A stretch of DNA of 64,000 nucleotides. Origin: Verrucomicrobiota bacterium (GTDB taxonomy: Bacteria > Verrucomicrobiota > Verrucomicrobiia > Verrucomicrobiales > DEV007). A program made the position numbers and the translations under genes. The stretch lies in NCBI GenBank assembly GCA_024277195.1, contig JAJRVS010000015.1, positions 1 through 64,000 of the forward strand. Direction: 5' to 3'. Below, piece after piece: positions 9,488 through 18,387 of this stretch. Positions within the stretch are counted from its first letter, which is position 1. Each line of letters begins with the position of its first letter. The notes beneath the pieces are model-generated. The model searched no databases. It had not been told where the DNA came from and saw nothing but the letters and a program-made list of their open reading frames with translations.

Positions 9488-9623
9488 AACAAAAGGTAAC
9501 CTGCATTGCGGGCTAGCTAAAGAACAATTTTAAAATCAGACCGGCTGTTTTGTATTCAGCAGCAGGGGCAGAGTTGAGTAGTTGTACCTACACGATTCAG
9601 ACAGGCCATATTGAAAGGGGCGT

Positions 9624-9785
9624 AAAACCCTTGGTTTTTACCTGCTCATTGGTCTTGACGGTAGAAATGTCCCGTGTTCTAATCATGGGAGATGAATTAG
9701 ATTTGCTTCTTTCGTTCCCTGTAACCTCAATCAACCTCGGTTCGGCTAATGAGAATAAGGCAGGTGAGAAAGTAAATTCCTACAG
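9624..9785. repeat. Dispersed intergenic repeat, copy B
   Basis: The most complete copy of the family. It carries the 5' block shared with copy A and the 3' tail (AATGAGAATAAGGCAGGTGA then AAAG) shared with copies C and D. An open frame of 79 codons runs through it, but its translation follows the repeat and is not conserved in frame between copies, so no protein is called. Confidence 0.75.
9655..9683 (+). promoter_or_regulatory. Sigma70-like promoter inside repeat copy B
   Basis: TTGACG (9655-9660), a 17-base spacer, then TCTAAT (9678-9683) match the consensus -35 and -10 hexamers at five of six positions each with ideal spacing. It points toward the zinc-ribbon gene starting at 9836. Activity is inferred from sequence only. 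Confidence 0.4.
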
Positions 9786-9835
9786 TTAGTTAACAACCAA
9801 TGCTCTATCCATTGCGTTATCCTCACAAGATTCCC

Positions 9836-10291
9836 ATGAAAAAGCAGATTTCCTCTGAACGCAAAACCACTTATTACTTTGGCGGGCTGCTCATGGTGAT
9901 AGGAGGCCTCCTTTTTGCATCGAGCTTTGTTACGTTCTTTTCGAACTTTGGCAATTTCGACAACTTCGAATTCAATGCGAAGTCCATCTTTGGCCGTGCC
10001 TTGGCGGGCATGGCTTTCCTGATCGTGGGTGGAATCGTAAGGGCGGTCGGTGCTCGCGGACTGGCCGGTTCGGGTGTGATACTGGATCCCGACCGTGCCC
10101 GCAAGGATCTCGAGCCCTACTCACGCATGACGGGCGGCATGGTCAAGGACGCCCTCGACGAGGCTGATATCGATCTTGGAGCATGCAACTTGGAGTCCAC
10201 ACAACGAGTCGTTATGATCCGATGCCGCGAGTGCACCAAGCTCAACGAAGAAGATTCCAAGTTTTGCCAAGAGTGCGGCCAAGCTCTTTGA
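9836..10291 (+). CDS. Two-helix membrane protein with C-terminal zinc ribbon
   Basis: The start is set at 9836 (MKKQISSERK) rather than 9800, because the charged stretch directly precedes the first membrane helix; no strong ribosome binding site helps. Two transmembrane helices (about residues 14-36 and 50-72) are followed by a soluble segment and a C-terminal zinc ribbon with Cys pairs in CREC and CQEC about 14 residues apart. Zinc-ribbon proteins of this small type are often accessory components of membrane complexes; the role here is unknown. The gene stands alone between repeat copy B and the sulfatase fusion gene, and the repeat may provide its promoter. Confidence 0.78.
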   Translation: MKKQISSERKTTYYFGGLLMVIGGLLFASSFVTFFSNFGNFDNFEFNAKSIFGRALAGMAFLIVGGIVRAVGARGLAGSGVILDPDRARKDLEPYSRMTGGMVKDALDEADIDLGACNLESTQRVVMIRCRECTKLNEEDSKFCQECGQAL

Positions 10292-10384
10292 ATAAGAATT
10301 AGCTGAGTTTCGTGTTGTTGTTTCTAGAATTGTAGAGGCGTGTTCTCTTGTAGCGAGGTAGCCACAAACCCAGGCAAATGTAAT

Positions 10385-13126
10385 ATGAAAATAATTTCAA
10401 TAAAGGTGTCTATTCTCGCGGCACTCCTTTTTTCCGGTAATTTGCTACCTACCGATCTTATTGCTCAACGGGAAAGAGGAATAGACCGTCCTGATATGGT
10501 CATCTTTCTCTCGGACGATCACACCTGGCGAGACTCGTCGGTTTATGGCTCGCCGGACATTGAAACACCGAATATGGCTCGATTGGCAAAAGCGGGCATG
10601 ACTTTTCACAAAGCCTACGTTGCATCGCCCTCCTGCGCACCGAGCCGGGCAGCTCTTTTGACAGGACTTTATCCGGCTAACAATGGTGCAGAGCCGAACC
10701 ACTCCCGCCCGCGGGCTGATATTAAAAAGCTACCAGCCTATCTTCATGAGCTCGGATACGAAGTGGCTTCGTTTGGGAAAGTAGGTCATTATAAACAAAC
10801 GGCGGAATATGGATTCGATGTGGCTCGGCATTTTAATTACCACGAAGATATCGCCATCCCGAAAGCGCTCGATTGGCTGAAAGCGCGTGACAGCAAAAAA
10901 CCTCTTTGTCTTTTTGTCGGGACGAACTGGCCGCACGTCCCCTGGCCGGAGGACATCGGAAAAATCGATCCTGCAAAATTAAAAATACCGCCGAATCACG
11001 TTAGGAATCCAACCACTCGAAAATGGCGGGCACGCTATACTGCAGCGATTCACAAAATGGATCGCGAGTTGGGTGAGGTCTACGATCTCGCTCGGGAAAA
11101 ACTCGGTGACGATACTTTTTTTCTCCATACCAGCGACCATGGAGCGCAGTGGCCTTTTGGGAAATGGAATCTCTACGACGACGGAATCCGGACGCCGATG
11201 ATCGTTTCATGGCCTAGCCATATTAAGCGCGGAGTTCGCAGTGATGCCATGGTTTCGTGGATCGATATTCTGCCAACGCTGGTGGAGGTTGCCGGAGGAA
11301 AAAAACCGAAGCACATCGACGGTTATTCTTTTCTCCCCGTGCTGTTGGAGCAAACAAAGACCCACCGCGATGTTATTTTCACTACCCACAGCGGCGACGG
11401 GAACAACAATGTATATCCCATCCGTGCGGCCACGACACCTGACGGCTGGAAATATATTCGCAACCTTCACCCGGAATTTCGTTTCACCAGTCATGTGACA
11501 AAAAATCATGGCGATAATGGTTACTGGCAAAGTTGGGTGAACAAAGCCCAAACCGCGCCCGAAGCAAAACGTAAGGTGAAGCGATACCAACAGCGTCCTG
11601 CTGAAGAACTCTACTTCGTCACGGATGATCCCTACGAGCAAAACAATCTTGTCGCTGATCCGGCGCAAGCAGAACGTCTCGCAGGTTTACGTAAAAAAGT
11701 GGAGACGTGGATGAAGCAAACGAATGATCCCCAAGAGGTATTCGGCACTGCCAAGCGAATCGCCCAATCAGGGAAAGTAAACATCATCATCGTGTTTATC
11801 GACGATATGGGCTGGTCGGATCTTTCCTGTTTCGGAGGCAAAAGAGTAGAGACACAAAACATCGACCGCCTTGCCGCTGAAGGCATCAAATTCACAAATT
11901 TCTACGTCAACTCACCCATCTGCTCGCCATCACGGACAGCACTCACCACGGGTCAATATCCACAGCGATGGAAGATTGGTTCCTACCTCGCGAGGAGGAA
12001 GCTGAATCGTGAACGCGGCATGGCGCAATGGCTTGATCCTAAAGCCCCGGTCTTGGCTCGCGAACTTCGCCACGCCGGATACGCAACTGGGCATTTTGGG
12101 AAATGGCATATGGGTGGCCAACGAGATGTGGGTAATGCACCATTGATCGCAGAGTACGGATTCGACCGCAGCTTGACCAATTTTGAAGGACTTGGCCCGC
12201 GTATCCTCCCTCTGAAAGACGCCTACGACGGCAAGCCGCCAAAAAAACATGATCTCGGATCAGCCGACCTCGGCAAAGGTCCGATTATCTGGAAAGACCG
12301 CTCCGTCATCACTGCTGAGTTTGTCAAAGAAGCGGTGAAATTCATCGATCACGCACAGGTTACAGAGCAACCATTTTTTTTGAACCTGTGGCCTGACGAT
12401 GTTCATGGCCCCTGGTTCCCGCCAGAAGTCCTGCGCGATACCACCGACGGAAGCAAACGCGAGCTCTACTATGCTGTGCTCAAAGCCATGGACCAGCAGT
12501 TGGCTTTCCTTTTCGACCGGGTTAGGAATGATGAAAAATTGAAAAACAATACCCTTATCCTGATCGCATCCGACAATGGTCACGAAGATGGAGCGGGTTC
12601 TTCGGATCCTCTCCGAGGTTCCAAGACCTGGCTCTATGAAGGCGGAGTCCGTTCACCCCTCATCGTCTGGGGTCCGGGTATCATTGAGAGTGATGCAAGT
12701 GGTACAATAAATGACGAATCCATTTTCTGCTCATTGGATTTGAATCGATCTCTTTATGCCTTAACCGGCACAGAGCTTCCTAAAGGAGAAATACTCGATG
12801 GAGAGAATCTGGTTGATACGCTTCTTGGGAAAATAAAAAAAAGCCGCAAGGCACCCATCTTCTGGCGACGTCCGCCTGATCGTCCCGGCAGCAAAGAGGA
12901 GGATAACCCCGATCTTGCTGTCCGTGAAGGAAAGTGGAAATTTCTCATAAACTACGATGGCAGAGATCCACAACTCTACGATCTCGATGCGGACATTTCC
13001 GAAAGCAATAACCTGGCAGCAAAGAATCCCGAGATAGTGGAAAGATTAAAAAAATCCATTTGGAAATGGAATGCCGAACTGCCTGTCGATGCGGGTGATC
13101 CGGCATTTCAAAAAAAGCGGAAATAG
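10385..13126 (+). CDS. Tandem two-domain sulfatase (fusion of two sulfatases)
   Basis: A single 913-residue frame encodes two complete type I sulfatases. Domain 1 (about residues 35-455) resembles heparan N-sulfatase types: metal ligands in FLSDDH, the formylglycine site CAPSR at Cys84, and TSDHGAQWPFGKW. Domain 2 (about 464-905) has FIDDMGWSD, CSPSR at Cys513 and SDNGHEDGAG. Only one signal peptide is present, and the start at 10385 (MKIISIKVSILAALLFSGN) is chosen for it. Domain 2 has no signal of its own, so the protein is exported as one chain. Both Cys sites fit the C-x-P/A-x-R consensus for formylglycine formation. Probable role: desulfation of sulfated polysaccharides in the periplasm. 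A missed stop codon caused by sequencing error is the main alternative. Confidence 0.9.
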   Translation: MKIISIKVSILAALLFSGNLLPTDLIAQRERGIDRPDMVIFLSDDHTWRDSSVYGSPDIETPNMARLAKAGMTFHKAYVASPSCAPSRAALLTGLYPANNGAEPNHSRPRADIKKLPAYLHELGYEVASFGKVGHYKQTAEYGFDVARHFNYHEDIAIPKALDWLKARDSKKPLCLFVGTNWPHVPWPEDIGKIDPAKLKIPPNHVRNPTTRKWRARYTAAIHKMDRELGEVYDLAREKLGDDTFFLHTSDHGAQWPFGKWNLYDDGIRTPMIVSWPSHIKRGVRSDAMVSWIDILPTLVEVAGGKKPKHIDGYSFLPVLLEQTKTHRDVIFTTHSGDGNNNVYPIRAATTPDGWKYIRNLHPEFRFTSHVTKNHGDNGYWQSWVNKAQTAPEAKRKVKRYQQRPAEELYFVTDDPYEQNNLVADPAQAERLAGLRKKVETWMKQTNDPQEVFGTAKRIAQSGKVNIIIVFIDDMGWSDLSCFGGKRVETQNIDRLAAEGIKFTNFYVNSPICSPSRTALTTGQYPQRWKIGSYLARRKLNRERGMAQWLDPKAPVLARELRHAGYATGHFGKWHMGGQRDVGNAPLIAEYGFDRSLTNFEGLGPRILPLKDAYDGKPPKKHDLGSADLGKGPIIWKDRSVITAEFVKEAVKFIDHAQVTEQPFFLNLWPDDVHGPWFPPEVLRDTTDGSKRELYYAVLKAMDQQLAFLFDRVRNDEKLKNNTLILIASDNGHEDGAGSSDPLRGSKTWLYEGGVRSPLIVWGPGIIESDASGTINDESIFCSLDLNRSLYALTGTELPKGEILDGENLVDTLLGKIKKSRKAPIFWRRPPDRPGSKEEDNPDLAVREGKWKFLINYDGRDPQLYDLDADISESNNLAAKNPEIVERLKKSIWKWNAELPVDAGDPAFQKKRK

Positions 13127-13300
13127 AAAGCAAGCGATTGCACCAAAAGTGAACTCAGTTCAGAAAAACATAACAAAGAGCGAACGACCTTATCAATTGT
13201 GATCCTCCTGGGAAATCCCTCTCCGATACTCAATTGGATACTCTTCAACAACTGGCAAGCTGTGAAGCACAATCGAGAAACGATATCATCAAATAATTTT

Positions 13301-14668
13301 ATGAAGCGCATTATCCTCTTTCTGCTCATGCTCATTACTTGCCAGGTTCAGGCAGCTGAAAAGCCTCACATTATTTTCATGATGGCAGACGATCTCGGCT
13401 GGGGAGATGTTGGTTATCACTCTAGCAAAATTGCTACTCCGAATATCGACAAGCTGGCGAAACAAGGTGTTCGCTTGAATCAGTTTTATGTGCAGCCAGT
13501 GTGCTCCCCCACGCGCGGGGCCTTGATGACGGGGCGCTACCCGATGCGACTTGGCTTGCAATGTGGTGTTGTTCGCCCTTGGGCAAATCATGGCTTGCCA
13601 CTGGATGAACTTACTTTGCCGGAGGTTCTAGGAAAAGCTGGATACAAAACTGCGCTTGTCGGAAAATGGCATCTCGGCCACTTTTCGCCCGATTTCCTTC
13701 CGACTCATCGTGGTTTTGATCAGCAATATGGACATTACAACGGTGCGCTCGACTACTTCACCCATATTCGCGATGGAGGGCATGATTGGCATCGGAATGA
13801 CACCGCTAATTACGACGAAGGCTATTCGACTGATCTGATAGGCAAAGAAGCTGCTCGAATTATTGGCGAACATGACAAGTCTGATCCGCTTTTTCTTTAT
13901 GTTCCCTTTAACGCACCTCATACGCCTTTGCAGGCTCCCGAAGAATATATTGAGAGTTATACTCAATCCTTCAAAATTAAGAATCGCCGAATCTATGCGG
14001 CCATGGTCACCTGTATGGATGATGCCGTGGGAAAGATCATTGCTGCATTGCAGCAATATGATTTTCCTGTCGAAAACACCCTGATATTTTTCTGTTCAGA
14101 CAACGGGGGAATCAAAAAACTGGGTTCCAATGGAAAACTTCGTGATGGTAAGAGCTCCCTCTACGAAGGTGGAGTCCGGGTTCCGGCAATTGCCGTTTGG
14201 AAAGGGGAATTGAAAGCGAATACGGATGTGGATGAGCCACTTCATATCGTGGATATTTTCCCTACATTTGCGTATCTTGCCGGGGCAAAAGCAGATAACG
14301 CAAAAGCTCTCGATGGAATAAATGTCTGGCCAACCATTGCCAACGGCAAAGCGACTCCGCATGCATTCATCCTGCATAACGTGTCGCCTTTCGCTGGTGC
14401 GATCCGAATGGGTGACTGGAAATTGATTCACAATGGACATGTTCGGGCCAATGTGACGAGTGCTGACAGAAAGGAGATTTGGGAACTCTTCAACATCAAG
14501 AAGGACCCGTCAGAAACGAATGATGTCAGCAAAAAACGGCCTAAAGTTTTTGCAAGGTTGAAAGCGAAATTGGCCCAATTGGAAAGCGAAGCCGTCAAAG
14601 CAAACATTACCCCGAATCGGCCACCGGCAGCGTTTGTCGTCCCAAAAATCTGGGGGCAAAGTGAATGA
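13301..14668 (+). CDS. Secreted sulfatase (arylsulfatase B-like)
   Basis: Type I sulfatase of 455 residues with a signal peptide (MKRIILFLLMLITCQVQA); the start at 13301 is chosen for this, although the frame opens at 13199. Metal ligands appear in MMADDLGWGD, the formylglycine site is CSPTR at Cys68 followed by GALMTGRYP, and the later metal site is SDNGG. The KWHLGH motif and the order of blocks resemble GalNAc-4-sulfatase/arylsulfatase B members, suggesting a sulfated-glycan substrate. It follows the double sulfatase on the same strand after 174 bases with nothing recognisable between them, so it may form part of the same desulfation set. Confidence 0.93.
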   Translation: MKRIILFLLMLITCQVQAAEKPHIIFMMADDLGWGDVGYHSSKIATPNIDKLAKQGVRLNQFYVQPVCSPTRGALMTGRYPMRLGLQCGVVRPWANHGLPLDELTLPEVLGKAGYKTALVGKWHLGHFSPDFLPTHRGFDQQYGHYNGALDYFTHIRDGGHDWHRNDTANYDEGYSTDLIGKEAARIIGEHDKSDPLFLYVPFNAPHTPLQAPEEYIESYTQSFKIKNRRIYAAMVTCMDDAVGKIIAALQQYDFPVENTLIFFCSDNGGIKKLGSNGKLRDGKSSLYEGGVRVPAIAVWKGELKANTDVDEPLHIVDIFPTFAYLAGAKADNAKALDGINVWPTIANGKATPHAFILHNVSPFAGAIRMGDWKLIHNGHVRANVTSADRKEIWELFNIKKDPSETNDVSKKRPKVFARLKAKLAQLESEAVKANITPNRPPAAFVVPKIWGQSE

Positions 14669-14699
14669 AGTTCACGACACATTAAACCGTTTTGTTACT

Positions 14700-14762
14700 T
14701 TCAGCCAACTTCGCTTCGGTCAATGAGAATAAGGTGATTGAAAAAGCAGGTTTCTACCAGTG
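14700..14762. repeat. Dispersed intergenic repeat, copy D (3' part only)
   Basis: A partial copy holding only the tail shared by the family: CTTCGGTCAATGAGAATAAG, then GATTGAAAAAGCAGG and TTCTACCAGT. It directly abuts copy 2 of the DUF1553 scar. Confidence 0.6.
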
Positions 14763-14834
14763 TCACTCGCGTGTGATAAATTCATTGGTATTCAGCAGGC
14801 AAAGGCAAACGAGGGCTTGGAGGAAGCGTTTCAT
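14763..14834 (-). pseudogene. Start-plus-end scar of a DUF1553-type cytochrome gene (copy 2)
   Basis: A 23-codon frame joins a signal-peptide-like start (MKRFLQALVCLCLL) directly to NTNEFITRE-stop, the C-terminal signature of DUF1549/DUF1553 proteins (the intact gene in this window ends NTDEFITRE). The junction falls at the same place as in copy 1 at 8548-8618, but here the two parts stay in frame. A functional micropeptide is possible but less likely than a deletion scar. No DUF1501 gene follows this copy. Confidence 0.6.
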
Positions 14835-14898
14835 GGGGTCTTAGATCCGCCGCTTTTTAAATTTAGACGGGTTCGGTCGGGATGCCAGGTCTTTTGTG
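14763..14898. repeat. Two-copy ~135-base repeat including the DUF1553 scar (copy 2)
   Basis: Second copy of the block at 8548-8682, sharing both the scar and the sequence upstream of its ATG. Bases 14899-15145 contain no further recognisable feature and lead into the phospholipase gene. Confidence 0.75.
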
Positions 14899-15178
14899 AA
14901 TTGCTGGAATCAAGCAGGCATTTTGTCTGCGCCTGCATTGTTTGTGGGCTACTCCTATTCTGTTCATGAGAATAAAATATCACTGGGAATAAATAGTTGA
15001 AAGCAAAACATTGGAATCACAACCATACAAGTCACTGCTAGTTGAGATCAGGCGTTGGATGGATAGACATTAAAAAATAGTGTGGCTCGCACCTTTACTT
15101 AGCGATGTTTTTCTGCTTTTTTAAATCGGTCAGACTACTGAAAATATGGTGAGAGTGAAAGATGAAGAAAAAAGGCCT

Positions 15179-17278
15179 ATGAAATTGGGTTTGGCTCTGT
15201 CTGGAGGCGGGTTTAGGGCAACACTTTTTCACCTTGGCGTTGTCCGCTATTTTAAGGATGCTGGTTTACTTGAGTCGGTTTCCCACATAACCTCGGTTTC
15301 TGGAGGCAGCGTCTTCGCGGCGCACCTAGTCATGAACTGGAAGCGCTATAATGGAACCGACGAGGAGTTTGACAGCGTCGCTAGAGAGGTGCTCGATTTC
15401 ATCAAGCTAGATGTTCGCAACCGTATCATCCGCCGTTATCCCTTTACCTTTGCGCTGGGCACACTTCGTCGCCTTGCGCGTTTTGGTCCATTGCGAACGT
15501 TAAGCCGAACGGGATTACTTGAGAAACATTATCGCGAGTATCTTTACGGCGACACTTGCCTTTACGAGCTCCCGGATACGCCGGAGTTGCACATACTTAG
15601 TACAAATTTGAGTGAAGGGGGGCTTTTCTGTTTCTCGGGCAAAGGGATGTTTTGTGAGGAACGTATTAAAACCGGTGGGGGTGGCTTACGCCGAATTCCG
15701 GTTGGCCTTGCGACGGTGCCCATGGCAGTTGCAGCTTCTTCCGCCTTTCCGGGATTTTTTCCGCCGCTTGAATTGAATGCTGATGATATAGGCGAGACTG
15801 AGAGTGAGTTTCAGCGGCAGTATTTCACAGATGGTGGAGTTTACGACAATCTGGGGGCGCGGATGTTTCGCTATATAGAGGAGGGGGCTGTCAGTAACGA
15901 TGACGATGCCCCTGCCCCAAAGTTTGATGCGGTGTTTGCAAGTGATGCAGGCCGTCGCATCCAGGTTACTCAATCGGATAAGGCGAACTCCTTCCTGCGC
16001 ACGGCCATGCGGGCCTCAGACATACTAATGGACCGCGTCTGGCAATTCGAGAAGGAGCATTTTGAGGGGTGCGAGGAATTTTATTTTGTGCCGATCACGC
16101 GAATTGTCAGCCAGGAAGAAGATCCGACTGCACCGCATCCAAAGGTTCAAATACAGTTGAGCCGGGTTCGAACGGACCTTGATAGCTTCGACGATGTGGA
16201 GATGAGCGGACTGATTCGGCACGGTTACTGTGTTGCGCGGCAGATCATCGCGGAGCACCCAGTGCTGGCGGGTAATAGCAACGATGATCCTCCATGGGAT
16301 CCTCTAGCCAAGGGTAACGGCGAGTCAATCGAGACGAAGCCTCGACCTGGATCCAGTGCTTCGACCACGACACAAGATGCCCGCCGCTTACAGCGTTCGA
16401 CCCGTCGCAGTAATCGGTCACTTCTTTCTTGGAATGACTGGGTTTCTTATCTCTACTTGCCATTGATATTACTGATATTTGTTGGTTTACCGTTTTTCAC
16501 TTATAATACTTGGCAACAGGTAAGATTTAATCAATTACTGTCCGAGGCTATGCCGATCCATGTGGAAAAGCTTGTAGCCTTGCTTAGTAATGGTCAGGAA
16601 CCAACTTGGGTAGGCATGGACATCAACTCCGGTGAACTCGACCCCCTGTTTGCGGAAAGAGGACTCGACCTTATCAGTGACACACGAATTATCGATCTTC
16701 GTGGAATAATGGAATTACCCAGCGGAAAAGAGTCGATGGAAGAGACTATGGTTTACGTCCACCGGGTGATAGCTGTCCGCAAAGATGAACACGTGGAAGG
16801 TGAGACGGCACTGCGATTGCCATCTATGCGAGATGTCGCCGATCCTATTGTGCGATGTGATAATCCTGCGCTCAAGCCTGTTCTTGAACGATGTGAGATC
16901 TCAGGTGCTGGTGAGGGCGACCCAAAATATGCCTGGCAATTGAAACTCAACTTTGATGCGGTTCCAGTTGGTCATACGACACAGGTTATCGTCGAGGCTA
17001 TGTGGAAGGCTAAGTTGGCTACTAACATTAACGAACCGCAAGAGTGGTCAGCCTTTCAGGTCGATGCTGATCCGGAAGTGACTACCGCATGGATTCTGTT
17101 CCCTGCGTCATGGAAGGATTTGTCACTGCGTTTGGTAAGGTATCCTAACGGGGTTCCCGATAATCAGGAGTATGTGGAGGCCACTCATGAATCTTCAGTT
17201 TTCAAAGGCACGGTATACAACTGGGTCGAAGTGCATCCCAAGCAGGGATACACCTATACCTACCATCGAGCCAATTAA
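15179..17278 (+). CDS. Patatin-like phospholipase with transmembrane helix and extra C-terminal domain
   Basis: Patatin-family lipid acyl hydrolase using a Ser-Asp dyad. Numbered from an alternative start at 15146, the oxyanion loop SGGGFR is at residues 19-24, the nucleophile is Ser52 in SVSGGS (first Gly of G-x-S-x-G replaced by Ser), and the dyad Asp229 is in TDGGVYDNLG. The start at 15179 (MKLGLALSGGG) is preferred because AAAAAGG precedes it at a short distance and family members begin just before this strand; 15146 remains possible. After the catalytic domain, a low-complexity linker (about 380-425) leads to one membrane helix (about 432-455) and a ~250-residue domain I do not recognise. 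This layout suggests a membrane-tethered enzyme with its catalytic half in the cytoplasm. Confidence 0.88.
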   Translation: MKLGLALSGGGFRATLFHLGVVRYFKDAGLLESVSHITSVSGGSVFAAHLVMNWKRYNGTDEEFDSVAREVLDFIKLDVRNRIIRRYPFTFALGTLRRLARFGPLRTLSRTGLLEKHYREYLYGDTCLYELPDTPELHILSTNLSEGGLFCFSGKGMFCEERIKTGGGGLRRIPVGLATVPMAVAASSAFPGFFPPLELNADDIGETESEFQRQYFTDGGVYDNLGARMFRYIEEGAVSNDDDAPAPKFDAVFASDAGRRIQVTQSDKANSFLRTAMRASDILMDRVWQFEKEHFEGCEEFYFVPITRIVSQEEDPTAPHPKVQIQLSRVRTDLDSFDDVEMSGLIRHGYCVARQIIAEHPVLAGNSNDDPPWDPLAKGNGESIETKPRPGSSASTTTQDARRLQRSTRRSNRSLLSWNDWVSYLYLPLILLIFVGLPFFTYNTWQQVRFNQLLSEAMPIHVEKLVALLSNGQEPTWVGMDINSGELDPLFAERGLDLISDTRIIDLRGIMELPSGKESMEETMVYVHRVIAVRKDEHVEGETALRLPSMRDVADPIVRCDNPALKPVLERCEISGAGEGDPKYAWQLKLNFDAVPVGHTTQVIVEAMWKAKLATNINEPQEWSAFQVDADPEVTTAWILFPASWKDLSLRLVRYPNGVPDNQEYVEATHESSVFKGTVYNWVEVHPKQGYTYTYHRAN

Positions 17279-17309
17279 CTCGTTAGTAGATGAGCGGCAG
17301 GGGGGCAGA

Positions 17310-17331
17310 GGAAGATGTCTTCCCTTTTTTT
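17310..17331 (+). terminator. Rho-independent terminator after the phospholipase gene
   Basis: GGAAGATGTCTTCC (17310-17323) forms a short stem, followed by one C and a run of seven T. It lies 32 bases after the phospholipase stop and just before the end of the convergent DUF2314 gene. Confidence 0.65.
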
Positions 17332-17357
17332 GTTGAAAAGCTCCCTTACACGAATTT

Positions 17358-18368
17358 TTAATGCTTCGGCTTTGGCTGCGCGAGTTGGTCGAATACCTTG
17401 ATGGTGAAGCCCCCGACGGGTTTTTTCTCTTTGTTGAGGTAGATCCAGTCATCCACGTCTGCGACTGGTATGTGCAGATCTTGACCCATTTTGAGGTTCA
17501 TGACAGTAGACGGTTGGTTATCGAGCTGTCCATGGACTTTCATGTCATCAATTGAATCGACGATTAACCACAGGAACTCGGCGTTGTCGCCTTCGGCAAT
17601 CCGCCCTTTCACTGCGAATTCTGAGCCAGCCTTTTCACGGAAAGCATTAACGAAATCGTGCCAGCCTTTTTTTGCTTCGGCTTCGGCGGCAAGGAGTCGT
17701 GGATCATCGTTGCGAATGGAAACGATGCCGCCATCATCATCATCACTGGAACTGGCAAATGCTTGCAATGGATCATCACTGCTTAGTGCTTTCCCTGCGG
17801 CCTCGTTGTAGAGAGCGAAGTCGTCAATTTCAGGATTGTAAATCGCCAGTGCGCGGTGTCCTGCCAGCGCTGCGATGATCTTGCCCATATCTTGATAAGA
17901 ACGCCGGATGTCCTTCGGTTCTTCGGCTGAGGCCCAATCAATGGAAGCCCAGGCGTGATGCCCCGCCAGTGCCTTGCGTAACTCGGGCTGCTTGATGCCG
18001 TCGATCAACTTGTCGTGTTCCGGAATATATCTTTCAGGAATGAGGTTAACCACATAGCTGCCTGATTTTAGTTTAATGAGGAAATACGGTGGCTTCGCAA
18101 CGACAAAGTTGCCATCCTTTTCATCATGGCCGTGTTTGACCCCCAGTGCCTTATTGACTAGTGTGCCGAGAGTATGCTCATTCAGATCGCTTGGTTCATG
18201 CAACAGCACTACCAGAGAAATTAGCCGTTCAGTTTTTGCAGTTTTTTCGGTTTTTGCAGTGAGCGTGTCATCTGCAATGGATTTCACATTACTGAGCAAA
18301 GTGAAACAGAATGCGGCAGCGACAAAGTGAAGCCCACAGTGAATTTTGCGATAAGGGAAGATAATCAT
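17358..18368 (-). CDS. Exported DUF2314 domain-containing protein
   Basis: The 336-residue protein begins with a signal peptide (about residues 1-32, ending near SIADD). The C-terminal ~110 residues match the DUF2314 (YegJ-like) pattern: FLWLIVDS, the GQDLHIPVADVDDWIYL block and GGFTIKVF at the end. The middle contains an acidic run (SSSDDDDGG, about residues 205-213). DUF2314 proteins are widespread and of unknown function; some sit near ankyrin or immunity-type genes. Here the gene is followed by nothing on its strand and preceded by a Gly/Tyr-rich secreted protein, so context gives no firm clue. Confidence 0.8.
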   Translation of the reverse strand: MIIFPYRKIHCGLHFVAAAFCFTLLSNVKSIADDTLTAKTEKTAKTERLISLVVLLHEPSDLNEHTLGTLVNKALGVKHGHDEKDGNFVVAKPPYFLIKLKSGSYVVNLIPERYIPEHDKLIDGIKQPELRKALAGHHAWASIDWASAEEPKDIRRSYQDMGKIIAALAGHRALAIYNPEIDDFALYNEAAGKALSSDDPLQAFASSSDDDDGGIVSIRNDDPRLLAAEAEAKKGWHDFVNAFREKAGSEFAVKGRIAEGDNAEFLWLIVDSIDDMKVHGQLDNQPSTVMNLKMGQDLHIPVADVDDWIYLNKEKKPVGGFTIKVFDQLAQPKPKH

Positions 18369-18387
18369 GATGTGTTAGAATTGAAGA

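Noticed and set aside
9550-9789. 79-codon plus-strand frame upstream of the zinc-ribbon gene
   Set aside because: It runs through a dispersed repeat, and the frame is not conserved in other copies.
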